From assembly GCA_036768485.1 (NCBI GenBank), contig JAVLUZ010000154.1, positions 39,308,447 to 39,372,446 of the forward strand: a stretch of DNA of 64,000 bases, written 5' to 3'. This DNA is from Mermis nigrescens. Its lineage: Eukaryota > Nematoda > Enoplea > Mermithida > Mermithidae. How positions within the stretch are numbered: position 1 is the first letter of the stretch; each line of letters starts with the position of its first letter. The position numbers were made by a program, and so were the translations under genes. This document shows, one piece after another, positions 35,101 through 42,119 of this stretch. The notes beneath the pieces are model-generated. The model saw only the letters and a list, made by a program, of their open reading frames with translations, ran no database searches and was not told the origin of the DNA.

Positions 35101-37469
35101 AGTTATTATTATCATTATCATTATTATTATTATTTTTTGTTATTATTAGCTGTGATATTGGTAAGTAAAGCCAAGGCGTACAGGCAGTGCTCTTACGTAC
35201 GCCCCTTAAGTAATTCTAATAAATTTAGCTTTGAAACCAGAACCCTAAACTGTTTGAAATTTCTGCAGTCAACAATACATTGTGGCAATGTATTCCAAAT
35301 TCTAGCCACCCTGTTTGCAAAATCGTTCTTTCTACAATACAACTTTATGTCGTTATTTGACCTAGTACCCCTGTTAGGTGCAGATTCGAAAAATCTGAAG
35401 GATTTAATATGGAAAACCTCTACCCACATATGCCAGTCGTATACATGAATCTTGGTACTTCTTCAGGTGGTTATTGCGTTGGTGCAACTTTTGGTCATTT
35501 CATTCGAAGAAATATCGTGAGACTGTGTAAAGAACTAAAAAACGATGCAGTCGCTTTGGTAGACGTACTGGCTCCACCTGATCACATCCTTGGATCTGTA
35601 TTGGCCAATTCAGATGGCAAGGTTAACATCAATTGTGCTGCATGATAGAATTTTTTCAAGATACAACCTTCACACTTCTTTACTTATTTTTGCTTGAACA
35701 TTCCGCTTCTCATTATGCACGCAACAGTTCAAAAATTGGGCTTCTTTTTTCCGTCAATTTTTCGATGGAGTTTACATTAACTTCGGATTCTTGATCAACG
35801 ATTACGCTTTAAAATTTCTATTAAACGCTGAAATCATATTTTTTATCAAAAAAAGCTCTGAGGAACTGTAAGGAAGTAAAAATTAACATCGATTCGGGGC
35901 TGAGAAATACAGCAAGAAACGAAAAGTATTTTGGATTTAAAATTGATTGTTCTATCATACATCGCATGATTTGCACGTCTCACTCTGAATTTCCATAGTA
36001 TTTTTTTAGCTACGAAAATCGTTAATAGACTGCATCGATTCCTGATTTGCCTGCTACTGCCTGTGTGAAACTCATTAAATTTTGATCGATTCTTGTGAAT
36101 CTTGCATTATTATTAGAAATATTCCTTATTATTATGCATTATTATTCATTATTATCATTACATTATTACAACGTTATTAAGTAATGAATATCAAGGATTT
36201 AAATGTTTATGTAAAATATTATTTCCGTTGACGCCCGAAACTTTTGTTGAGTTTCAAGAAATTAATTCTGCTGCAGAGCTCACTTGTCTTGTTTTTCTCG
36301 AGACAGGTGTTAATTTTGAGAAAGATGCTGTTTTTTGTCGAAAGAGTGTTATACAGATTGGGTCAAAAAATGAATCGCATATTGGTCCTTAAAACTGCTC
36401 CGAATTTTGGCCTTACTGAATGTGGCTTGCTTCAACTAAGAGTTCTACAAGAAGTTGCTGAAGTTTTAGTTGTGCTGCTTGCGCTGATGTTGGTTTACAC
36501 CAAAGCAAATAGAAGTCACTTTTTCCAGTTTTTTGTAGATTCCGTGTATAAAATAAGCTTTCTCTACAATATTTTAAGTCTTAAACAGAAAAAGATAATT
36601 AAACACGTTTTGTTTTTACGTTAAATCAAAATTGTATTAATTGCTCTATTTTTGTTTAGATTTAATTAGCATCTTTGGAAGAACTGCATTTGTATCACGG
36701 GTTAATGCCACACATGGGCGTGGGGGATTTGGGGGTATACACTCCCAGCAGAAGTTGAAAAACCCTCCGCCGATTACTGTAGACCCCATAATTCTATTTT
36801 TAGTAACATTTTTGGCAATTTTTGGCGGTTGTACCTCCCCCGAATTTTCTTGCTGCCATGCATGGTATGTATCACGTTTTTAACTTGCAAGCAATTGTAA
36901 CTTTTCATAAAAAGCTTTATTATTTTTTGGTTACCTAAGATGCCCTAAAGCAAATTAGATAATTAATAGCTAAACGAAGGAACTTTAGAATAAAAGAAGT
37001 TGTACTCAACTGTCGCGGAACTCTGTAAAGTATGTAACAGTGCAACAAAGGCAATTAAAGTTTCTAACAGATGCTTTTATGACTAAAAAACGAATTTTTA
37101 ATCGCCTTTTCGACAAGGACCATATGTAAATATAATAATCACCTAGCATCTCAATACGAGGGTAATGGTTTTTTATTCAAATGAAACCGCATTTAATTTG
37201 CGGTTACGTTGTTGGATTCGACCGACTTGCGATTTGCTTTTATGCCCACCTTCTATGTAGATCTATCGAATCCTTCCTTTTTTATCGAATCGCTATTGAA
37301 CATATTTTTCTAATATTAGGTATTCAGTTTACGACTTAAAGTAACTAAGGTTTTTCGTTTCCGTTAGATATACGAAAATATTTTCAAATCGTTTGTGCCT
37401 CAAGTCGACACTGCAGAACAAGTTGTTAGCCCAGAAAGAAGCGACCCCCGACCTCTGTCTAAATTATAG
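11774..37469 (+). CDS. ACOX3: Peroxisomal acyl-CoA oxidase 3 (ACOX3), 13 exons
   Basis: ACOX3 oxidises CoA esters of branched (pristanoyl-type) fatty acids to the trans-2-enoyl form with FAD, passing electrons to oxygen to give hydrogen peroxide. It is the first step of peroxisomal beta-oxidation. Thirteen exons join in phase to about 690 codons if translation starts at ATG 11803 (human ACOX3 is 700). Landmarks in order: [10 protein letters not shown] near residue 15, the FAD/substrate motif [13 protein letters not shown] (about 145), VQIRCPKT and [18 protein letters not shown] in exon 5, CGGHGYL, then TYEGDN with the catalytic glutamate near residue 449, [15 protein letters not shown], and a C-terminal SKL, the type 1 peroxisomal targeting signal. 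No frameshift or stop interrupts the exons. An upstream first exon is possible because a splice acceptor precedes the first exon seen. The introns are crowded with hAT elements. Identification is firm. Confidence 0.93.
11920..12818. other. ACOX3 intron 1
   Basis: No repeat family recognised apart from a GGCGC-TTA-GCGCC palindrome at 12609-12621 and the direct word 'cgtgcaaatg' near 12490 and 12750. Confidence 0.4.
12819..12956 (+). CDS. ACOX3: ACOX3 exon 2
   Basis: Acceptor 'cacttgcag', donor GAG|gtaaat. It encodes 46 residues, including [10 protein letters not shown] and [17 protein letters not shown], matching the segment ENDPLFARSP ... FLRCKRIFEYDFL of human ACOX3. Phase 0 on both sides. 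Confidence 0.9.
12957..15876. other. ACOX3 intron 2
   Basis: It contains the Z-family element with hAT-A inside (13676-14609). After that come a decayed T-like block (about 14640-14920), a P-like fragment near 15070-15170, and a stub ending '...cccctgccccttaaatacggccctg' near 15600 with 'ggcgcgaagtgcc' at 15462. The first 700 bases show nothing recognised. Confidence 0.45.
13676..14609. mobile_element. Z-family hAT element holding a hAT-A copy
   Basis: Start CATAGGTGCACAAGGTC, end ...GTGCATGTATATATT. Flanks AGCTAATC and AGCTGACC match at 6 of 8. The front matches the Z elements at 42120 and 20413. From about 13997 to 14578 the body switches to hAT-A ('ggggaacggtacccc' through 'cttaaatccgctcttg'), whose left end is missing. 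Confidence 0.7.
15877..16044 (+). CDS. ACOX3: ACOX3 exon 3
   Basis: Acceptor 'ttatttcag', donor AAA|gtacca. It gives 56 residues ([33 protein letters not shown]), matching the helical segment after the N-terminus of ACOX3. Phase 0 on both sides. Confidence 0.9.
16732..16928 (+). CDS. ACOX3: ACOX3 exon 4: FAD/substrate-binding motif
   Basis: Acceptor 'tgcacatag', donor AA|gtaagc. It encodes [13 protein letters not shown], the signature of acyl-CoA oxidases around the flavin, then [19 protein letters not shown]. Compared with human, three or four residues before 'GCYAL' are missing at the join, so a tiny exon or a lineage-specific deletion is possible. Confidence 0.92.
17059..17105. repeat. 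(TTA)n microsatellite
   Basis: About fifteen uninterrupted ATT/TTA units. Confidence 0.9.
17343..17701. mobile_element. T-family MITE with TSD GTTYGACC
   Basis: Start ATACTTGATCTTGAGGGGG, end ...GCGCATGTGTAT. Flanks GTTTGACC (17335-17342) and GTTCGACC (17703-17709, first G at 17702) match at 7 of 8. Interior carries a decayed 'cgcttcgcgcc' palindrome and the 'gagcatcgtcagaaacgccgaaaaacg' block typical of T. Confidence 0.75.
18115..18352 (+). CDS. ACOX3: ACOX3 exon 5
   Basis: Acceptor 'ttttgatcag', donor AAA|gtatat. The A at 18115 completes the AA left by exon 4. It encodes [46 protein letters not shown], the middle beta domain of the oxidase. Confidence 0.92.
18353..19532. other. ACOX3 intron 5
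   Basis: It contains a T-family copy at about 18449-18853 and a segment near 18960-19330 that recurs at 36350-37080 ('gggtcaaaaaatgaatcgcatattggtcctt', 'gaaggaactttagaataaaa'). That is a dispersed repeat of unknown class. Confidence 0.5.
18449..18853. mobile_element. T-family MITE
   Basis: It runs from 'tgatcttgggggtttacggg' to '...cccatgctgtgcatgtctg', flanked by CTCGTACT/CTCGTATC. Shared T blocks are 'aaaagtatcaaagtttcggcgtttcgcgcc' and 'catcgtcagaaac'. Confidence 0.65.
19533..19724 (+). CDS. ACOX3: ACOX3 exon 6
   Basis: It encodes [29 protein letters not shown] and [10 protein letters not shown], matching GSLSSGRVSIV ... RRQFGP ... IPVLEYPM of human. Donor CAT|gtatat. In-frame joining to exon 5 needs the acceptor 'atcatctgag' (19532). 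The nearby CAG at 19535-19537 would break the frame, so the left boundary is less certain. Confidence 0.85.
19725..21084. other. ACOX3 intron 6
   Basis: It holds a Z-family element (20413-20795). The remainder is AT-rich with no recognised element. Confidence 0.45.
20413..20795. mobile_element. Z-family element, left end eroded
   Basis: It runs from 'acaaggtcagggtcggcagggggtgaaat' to '...taccccctctatgtgcatgtatg'. The same order of blocks as 42120-42815 without the nested V. TSD not visible. Confidence 0.65.
21085..21207 (+). CDS. ACOX3: ACOX3 exon 7
   Basis: Acceptor 'ccgtttttag', donor TTG|gttagc. It encodes 41 residues starting [14 protein letters not shown], the counterpart of QWRLLPYLAAVYAL in human. 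Phase 0 on both sides. Confidence 0.9.
21324..21794 (-). mobile_element. Z-family element, reversed
   Basis: It starts CACACATGTACACACGG and ends ...GACCTTGTGCATATATG. Flanks GGGCCTAT/GGGCCCGG match at 5-6 of 8. Blocks 'tactgtccggcgattttgagc' and 'tcagtcaaaatggactgaat' are the reverse of those in 20413-20795. Confidence 0.65.
24105..24455. mobile_element. T-family MITE
   Basis: 'catacatgatcttgggggtttggggg' to '...ccagaattcctatgatgtgcg', with a GGCGC-TTC-GCGCC palindrome at 24255-24267 and the 'gagcgtcgtcagaaacgccg' block. TSD not clear. Confidence 0.65.
24569..24815 (+). CDS. ACOX3: ACOX3 exon 8: catalytic glutamate
   Basis: Acceptor 'tcctgtcgttcag', donor ACGG|gtaaaa. It encodes [49 protein letters not shown] and TANYL. 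The Glu of TYEGDN is the general base that removes the alpha proton in this family. It ends one base into a codon. Confidence 0.95.
25728..26466. mobile_element. hAT-B long variant, 739 bp
   Basis: Start CACTGTTTTTTTTTTGTACG, end ...CTCGTACAAAAAAAAGTG. Flanks GTGTGGTG and ATGTGGTG match at 7 of 8. The ends carry 'gtacaaagatttt' repeats as in the other copies, but the interior is about twice as long, with a GGCGC-TTC-GCGCC palindrome at 25881-25893. No transposase frame found. Confidence 0.8.
26630..26830. repeat. P-family repeat, uninterrupted piece
   Basis: It matches the two halves at 9385-9574 and 10183-10230, giving the empty site for the hAT-A insertion there ('tttttatgacacagagatacaattttccc'). 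Confidence 0.6.
26890..27165. repeat. Low-complexity AAATAAAT / AAATACGGT region
   Basis: Irregular tandem AAAT units, interspersed with 'aatacggt' words repeated at about 26974, 27029, 27125, 27134 and 27157. Confidence 0.8.
27481..27588 (+). CDS. ACOX3: ACOX3 exon 9
   Basis: Acceptor 'gactgcttttaag', donor GAAA|gtgagt. The frame [19 protein letters not shown] matches CFRSPLKSVDFLDAYPGIL of human. GG at the start completes the G left by exon 8, and the final A is completed by TT of exon 10. Phase agreement on both sides makes this short exon secure. Confidence 0.88.
27872..28853. mobile_element. U family: TA-flanked element holding a V copy
   Basis: Start CCGGGTGGCTAATAACC, end reverse complement CCGGGTGACTGATAACC. 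TA on both sides fits Tc1/mariner-type insertion. The inverted ends continue for more than 60 bases ('ttttgctagg', 'cagcgttataactg'). Without V and its duplication it would be about 748 bp, like the 752-bp copy at 54655-55406. Confidence 0.75.
27909..28134. mobile_element. V MITE inside U
   Basis: CACACCTGGGCGTGGGG to ...GTGCCGCCCACCTATG, flanked by GTCAACCA (27901-27908) and GTCAGCCA (28135-28142), 7 of 8. The host U element resumes exactly after the duplication. Confidence 0.85.
29197..29583. mobile_element. Z2-family hAT element
   Basis: CATACATAGGCAAGGTAGAGG to ...CCCAACGTGTG, flanks CTTTAGCT and CTTTAGCC (7 of 8). Shares blocks with 40374-41055 ('gcacgttatgtgagctaaactgggtt'). Confidence 0.75.
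30724..30878 (+). CDS. ACOX3: ACOX3 exon 10
   Basis: Acceptor 'catttgccttcag', donor GAA|gtacgt. It encodes [40 protein letters not shown], matching the C-terminal helical domain (AAYKWLVCYLLRETYQKL in human). Confidence 0.92.
30879..32116. other. ACOX3 intron 10
   Basis: A possible MITE end lies near 30965-31010 ('gaccgtcttttttaccgggcgggggcctgtacc', similar to 21297-21325). A decayed Q-type repeat ('ggaaaatgaggcaaaatgaaggcc' ... 'accatgctatacatccatgg') lies at about 31795-32025 and is also seen at 48850-49115. Confidence 0.45.
32117..32249 (+). CDS. ACOX3: ACOX3 exon 11
   Basis: Acceptor 'tgattttcag', donor ATAA|gtacgt. Frame: [37 protein letters not shown], matching [26 protein letters not shown] of human. 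It ends one base into a codon. Confidence 0.9.
32470..32806. mobile_element. Possible small TIR element
   Basis: It runs from GCTGGGCAATACCCACTGCC to ...CACCTATTGCCCAGG. 'ctgggcaata' is inverted at the two ends, and 'cagctggtacc'-type words recur near both. It interrupts a duplicated-looking host ('ggtcatgaccatag' on both sides). No clean TSD. Confidence 0.45.
33143..33762 (-). mobile_element. hAT-A copy, exact TSD TCTGCAAT
   Basis: CAAGGGCGGATTTAAGG to ...ATAGATCCGTCACTG. TCTGCAAT on both sides (33135-33142, 33763-33770). 620 bp, two internal GGCGC-NNN-GCGCC palindromes (33263-33275 and 33508-33520). Confidence 0.92.
33916..33931. repeat. (GT)n microsatellite, short
   Basis: Seven or eight GT units. 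Confidence 0.7.
33991..34215 (-). mobile_element. V MITE, first in the T element
   Basis: 'tataggtgggtagcaccgaaattctgg' to '...ccacacccaagtgtg'. Flanks GGGTTCAC/GTTTTAAC are poor (5 of 8). Confidence 0.65.
34334..34598. mobile_element. V MITE, second in the T element, exact TSD
   Basis: CACACATGGGCGTGGGGG to ...GTGCTGCCCACCTATG, flanked by CTCGTACC exactly (34326-34333, 34599-34606). The T body reads on after removal. Confidence 0.9.
35080..35440 (-). mobile_element. 5'-truncated LINE 3' end with microsatellite tail
   Basis: On the minus strand the open frame from 35429 reads [35 protein letters not shown] and [17 protein letters not shown], the common C-terminal 'F..R....WN.LP..VV.....FK..L' block of LINE ORF2 proteins. 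A stop follows, then a run of AAT/ATG units on that strand (35080-35140), the kind of 3' tail made by CR1/L2-like LINEs. Its right edge comes within about 30 bases of the ACOX3 exon 12 acceptor. Confidence 0.7.
35467..35621 (+). CDS. ACOX3: ACOX3 exon 12
   Basis: Acceptor 'ggtacttcttcag', donor AAG|gttaac. Encodes [37 protein letters not shown] and [13 protein letters not shown]; compare [23 protein letters not shown] in human. GT completes the A of exon 11. Confidence 0.93.
35622..37367. other. ACOX3 intron 12
   Basis: It contains a V-like element (36709-36864) and, on both sides of it, a dispersed repeat also present in intron 5 (near 18960-19330). ATT-rich patches at 36110-36170. Confidence 0.5.
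36709..36864. mobile_element. V-like MITE, divergent core
   Basis: CACACATGGGCGTGGGGG to ...CTTGCTGCCATGCATG, with a core ('ccgattactgtagaccccataattctattttt') shared with 62591-62778. A direct repeat TGTATCACG (36691-36699, 36868-36876) flanks it at a short distance. Confidence 0.65.
37368..37469 (+). CDS. ACOX3: ACOX3 exon 13 with SKL peroxisomal signal
   Basis: Acceptor 'gtttccgttag'. The frame [12 protein letters not shown]...SDPRPLSKL stops at TAG 37467-37469. Human ends ...SLKSKL, so the Ser-Lys-Leu PTS1 is kept. No strong AATAAA was found in the next 150 bases. Confidence 0.93.
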   Translation: MYENIFKSFVPQVDTAEQVVSPERSDPRPLSKL

Positions 37470-38284
37470 CATTTTGTACTGCATAATTTGTTTATAAATG
37501 CTTTTGTAGGTATAAATGTGTACGTGCATATGTTACGCATCGCGCAAGGCTTTTTCACTTATGTTTGAGATATTTGGCTCGGATTCATAAAATTTGTTTC
37601 ATATATTTTATAGAATACTTTGTTTTGTATTTATTCTTATCGTTCACGGTGATCGGGTTGCAAACTAAAGCGATTAGCACGGAACAGCTGTTTTCAATTT
37701 TAAGTAACCGTTAGCATATTTAATTCCCTAGAAATTTAGTCAGGAAAGAAGCAACATTAACTTTGACTCAGCCATCATGTCGAAATGGATCAATTTTTTC
37801 AAAACTCGAAGCTTTACTTTATGTACATATGTGATGTATGTACAGGTACGCATATTTCGGGGACGTTGAGGATTCTGGATGGGCAAAAGTTTAAAAACAC
37901 GCCAAAATTCATTTCTGTTAGTCTGTATTCCACCGTAGTCTGTGAGAGGGTGGTTTCTCGGGTCCGAAGCTCCGCAGGCTCATGTGTAATGAGATTCCTT
38001 AACCTGTTTTAGTCGGCTGTCCTCATCCTAAACCCCCAAATTGAAGTCTTTAGCCCCTCTCCAACCACTACTTTTTTTGCAAAATAGCGTTTTACGCGAT
38101 TAACAAGAACAAGACAATGGGCGTGGAGGTCTAATTGGACCCCCACCCCATGAGACTCAGAATAGAATTTCTGGTATTTTTTCGCGATTTTGTACCATCA
38201 GACCCTCATAATATAATTGCTATTTGCTACCTATGTGTAGAACAGGCCATTTCTTTCATTCTTTACCGATAAATGACCGAGTGA
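37470..38284. other. Intergenic, start of ACOX3-MAPKAPK2 gap
   Basis: Presumably the ACOX3 3' UTR, followed by unrecognised sequence. A G/C-rich decayed stretch ('gggggtctaattggacccccaccccatgagac'-like) at 38120-38160 hints at another MITE end. Confidence 0.35.
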
Positions 38285-38418
38285 CCACCACACGTGGAGG
38301 TGGAGCACCTTCAAAACCGAAATACTCCAAAATTCAATTTTTAAATTTTTTTGTTTTCACGATTTTCTGATGCCAAAGAAGTTGAAAAATTGTGTTTTTT
38401 CGCCATATGTATCACCAC

Positions 38419-38679
38419 CACACCTGGGCGTGGGGGGTTGGGGGGGTATGCACCCCCAGAAACCAAATACCCCCCCAGAAATCAAAATACCCCCCAGAAT
38501 TCAATTTTTGAAAATTTTTTTCGTTTTTTTCGCAATTTTTTGATGCCAATGGATAGTGCTCGATGAGAAACGTCGAAAAATGGTGTTTTTATCGCCATAC
38601 CACCATTTTTAAGGCCATTTTTCGACCTTCAAAAAAATCTTGCACCCCCCCCCCAGAATTTTCTTGCTGCCCACGTATG
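38419..38679. mobile_element. V MITE, TSD ATCACCAC
   Basis: CACACCTGGGCGTGGGGGG to ...CTTGCTGCCCACGTATG. ATCACCAC at 38411-38418 and 38680-38687. Confidence 0.92.
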
Positions 38680-38687
38680 ATCACCAC

Positions 38688-38924
38688 CACACCTGGGCGG
38701 GGGGGTTTGGGGCTGCACCCCCAGAAATCAAAATAGCCCCCAGAATTCAAATTTTGAAAATTTTTTTTGCTTTTTTAGCGATTTTTTGATGCCATTGGAT
38801 AGTGCTCGATGAGAAACGTCGAAAAATGGTGTTTTTTCGCCATACAACCACTTTTAAGACCATTTTTTGACCTTTGAAAATTTTTTCACCCCTTCCCCCA
38901 GAATTTCGGTGCTGCCCACCTATA
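38688..38924. mobile_element. V MITE, directly abutting the previous copy
   Basis: CACACCTGGGCGGGGGGG to ...GTGCTGCCCACCTATA, bounded by ATCACCAC (shared with the previous copy) and TTCACCAC (38925-38932). Confidence 0.88.
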
Positions 38925-39231
38925 TTCACCACACGAGGACATGAGGGATTCAACTCTAAATTTATAATTTTTTCGTAATTTTTTATGTCAATGGATAGCG
39001 CTCGATGAAAAACGTTGAAAAATGGTATTTTTTGACCATACCGCCATCTTTTGACCTTTGAAAAATCTTCCACGCCCTTCCCCCTAGGATTTTAGTGCTG
39101 CCCACCTATGCATACCACCATTTTTAAGACCATTTTTACCTTTGAAAAATCTTACGACCTCAGAATTTTTGTGCTGCCCGCCTATGATTACCACCCATTC
39201 AATATTTTAATCCTTTACACGTATGGGTATA

Positions 39232-39402
39232 CGCACCATAGGCGGGCGGCATTAAAATCTAGAGGGTGCAAGATTTTTCAAAGGCTAAAAGATGACCTTA
39301 AAAATGGTTGTATGGCGAAAAAAAACAAAAAAATTACGAAAATTGAATGCTGGGGGGTATTTTGGTTTCTGGGGATGCTACCCCTCCATCCCCCAGGTGT
39401 GG
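39232..39402 (-). mobile_element. V MITE fragment, reversed
   Basis: 'cataggcgggcggcattaaaatc' to '...tcccccaggtgtg', shorter than full copies. Confidence 0.65.
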
Positions 39403-39593
39403 TATTCAGCCCAGAAGGCCGAATACCCCACAAAATTCAATTTTTAAACGCAAGTTTTTGATGCCAATGGATAGTGCCCGATGAGAAGCGTTGAAAAATT
39501 GTTTTTTCGCTATACTAACACCATTTTTAAGACCATCTTTTGACCTTTAAAAATCTTGCATACACACACCCCCAGAATTTTGTTGCTGCCCAC

Positions 39594-39796
39594 CATAGGT
39601 GGGCAGCACCGAAATTCTGGGGAGTGAAAAAATTTTAAAGGTCAAAAAATGGTCTTAAAAGTGGTCGTATGGCAAAAAAGCACAATTTGTCGACGTTTCT
39701 CATCAAGCTCTATCCAATGGCATCAAAAAATTGCTGAAAAAGCAAAAAAATTTTTTCTGGGGGGTATACCCCCAAATCCCCCCACGCCCATGTGTG
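39594..39796 (-). mobile_element. V MITE inserted in a V terminal repeat
   Basis: CATAGGTGGGCAGCACCG to ...CCACGCCCATGTGTG. TSD CTGCCCAC (39586-39593, 39797-39804) lies inside the terminal motif 'gctgcccacytatgg' of a host V copy. Confidence 0.9.
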
Positions 39797-40373
39797 CTGC
39801 CCACTTATGGTCGTCGGACGGAGCAATAGAAGTGATTTTTGTTTAACGTTGCTTCAGACGCAAACAAAAAAATACTACTAACAATGGAAAAACCTGGGTG
39901 CTACAAATAAAAGGGCATTCGGTTCCAAAACGATTTCATGCACCAGATTATAAAAATCGACTAAAAATTAAGATAATAATGATAACTTTAAATTTTTGAC
40001 TCTCCTTGTACACACTGTTAGATTTATTTTCCACCGCTTCAGTAAAAATTACGTTATCCGATTTATATCGTTTCAACAATGGCGACATTACATGTGTAAT
40101 ATTCACATGTACGACCGTATCAAGACGTGATAAGTACAAAGCAAGCATGATTACGAAGTTAAACAAATACAAGGTGATAGATAAGTCGTTTAACGTTTAA
40201 AGTCGATGCTGCATCCGAAAGCTCGAATTCATTTTAATCTGGTGCATGAAATGACGATTGACTTTAATGCTTTCATTCGAACTTAACAAAGTAACATCAA
40301 ATTATCGAACCACTAATCGTCATCTCAGTGAAAACAGTGAATACAAGCTAAAAAACTTCTGGTGCAGAAACTG

Positions 40374-41055
40374 CATGCATGGGCAAGGTAGAGTTGGCCA
40401 CATACGTGGGCAACAAGAAAATTCCGAGGGGATGCAAGATTTTTCAAAGGTCAAAAAAGGCCTTAAAAACCGTGGTATGGCGAAAAAACATCATTTTTCG
40501 ACGTTTCTCATCGGGCACTATCCATTGGCATCAAAAAATTGCGGAAAAACGAAAAAAATTTCAAAAATTGAATTCTGGGGGTATGTTGATTTCTGGGAGA
40601 GGCATTTTGGTTTCTCGGAGGTGCATACAACTCACGCCCATGTGTGGTTGGCCAGAGGGAGTTGGCGAAATTCAGGAATCGGCATATAGTAAATTGTGGT
40701 AGTCTATTGTACACGGTTTCTGTGTACATGTACAAAGACGGTCCCTAAAAATCAATGTACATTGTTTACATGTAAATTTTATGGTAGGTAAGTAGGTACT
40801 ACAACGGCACAGTAGCACGTTATCTGCGGTAAGCTGGGTTTCTAGCTTTGAAAAATACAGTACTTACCAATACAGCACAAAGTGCTGAAAAATGATATTT
40901 TTAGTTTTCAGGTAGAATTTTAAGCTTTTTTCCGTAGTAAGCTCAAAAATGTCTTACAGTATTTTGCGTTTCCTGAAAATTCCTCGACATTACCTGATTT
41001 TCAAAAGCTATAGGGTAGGAAAATCCCCCTCTTTCACCACTCATGCCCATGCGTG
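40374..41055. mobile_element. Z2 hAT element, exact TSD AGAAACTG, with V inside
   Basis: CATGCATGGGCAAGGTAGAG to ...CTCATGCCCATGCGTG. AGAAACTG on both sides (40366-40373, 41056-41063). It includes V (40401-40646) and, near 40708-40780, a stub resembling hAT-B ('acacggtttctgtgtacatgtacaaagacggtccc'). Confidence 0.88.
40401..40646 (-). mobile_element. V MITE in Z2, exact TSD GTTGGCCA
   Basis: CATACGTGGGCAACAAG to ...CTCACGCCCATGTGTG. GTTGGCCA at 40393-40400 and 40647-40654. Confidence 0.92.
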
Positions 41056-41354
41056 AGAAACTGTATAGACTACATCTTCACTCTCGTCTTACTTCAGCAG
41101 CTCGTCTGTCTTTAAAATGTTACCAAATGGCTATTCATACAGTATAGCAAGTGCACAAAAGCATGCAAGGCAAAAATCAGCACTAGACATTTCAGTCCTA
41201 CGATACAAGGAACATGAATACGGCACGAAATCGGAAAAGCATTCTTAACGCATAAGCGGCGACTACACAGGTACATTCGTTAGTACATAGACATACTCGT
41301 ACGTTCGCATCGCCCAGGATGATTCAGTGGCAGTTTAGACGTTTCAACCATAAT

Positions 41355-41581
41355 CATACCTGGACGTGGGGGTGTTTGGCGGTAAGCAACCCCCAGACTC
41401 CAAAATAACCCTTCAGACCACAATTCAATTTTTGAAAATTTTTCCGTAATTTTTTGATGCCGATGGATAGTGCTCGATGAGAAACGTCGAAAAATAGTGT
41501 TTTTCCGCCATACCACAATTTTTTAACCTTTAAAAAAAATTTGCACCCCCTACCCCGGAACTTTGGTGCCGCCCACCCGTG
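41355..41581. mobile_element. V MITE, TSD ACCATAAK
   Basis: CATACCTGGACGTGGGGG to ...GTGCCGCCCACCCGTG. ACCATAAT (41347-41354) and ACCATAAG (41582-41589). Confidence 0.88.
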
Positions 41582-42119
41582 ACCATAAGTGATCTACATA
41601 AATGCAAAAATATTTTTTATAGGTATGCATATTATATGTAATGCAAGGTAAACGTTATCTAAGCAATTTCAATGCCTGCTTATTGGGATTTCGCTTATTA
41701 GGGCCACGCATTAAATCCACCATAAAGAATGATTTTGATCGGTTGACTGGTGAAACGATCTGAAGACAAAAAGATCATTTCCCGGCTCATCGTATTTTAG
41801 TAGACTACAAAACATATTATTATAACGGTGAAAGGCGATTACACAAGTACATAATTCGAACAGCATAGTGAACAAAGCAGTGGTTGTGCAAATAAGACAT
41901 AGTGAACAACAGCCACTCAGCTAGGCCAATGCAGTGATTTAGAACGATTTTCAAAAATATCGCATGAGCCCTTTTCTGGTTGGAACATAAACCCTGAAAA
42001 CCTTATTTAAATAGGCTTTCAGCTGAAAGATATGAGGTCGACCAAACGAATTGGTACGTTTCATAAAAGTAAGCCTTTCAAGAATTCACTTTGCAGTTTT
42101 ATCTTGTCGCATTATGAAG
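41582..42119. other. Intergenic, nothing recognised
   Basis: No coding signal or repeat family identified in this gap. Confidence 0.35.

Larger units (their letters stand above)
32250..35466. other. ACOX3 intron 11
   Basis: It contains a decayed Q-type repeat (about 32395-33085) with an inner inverted-end insert (32470-32806), hAT-A (33143-33762), a T element with two V insertions (33959-34850), and a LINE tail with microsatellite (about 35080-35440). Confidence 0.6.
38285..39806. repeat. Cluster of nested and tandem V MITEs
   Basis: At least six V copies or fragments are packed here: a damaged one from 38285, intact ones at 38419-38679 and 38688-38924, a decayed one from about 38930 to 39108, fragments to about 39190, a reversed one at about 39232-39402, and one at 39594-39796 inserted in the end of another. 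The target words ATCACCAC, ATCACCAC and TTCACCAC separate three successive copies. Confidence 0.8.

Noticed and set aside
35100..35460. Plus-strand open frame 35074-35448 as a gene
   Set aside because: Antisense of a LINE ORF2 tail plus microsatellite.
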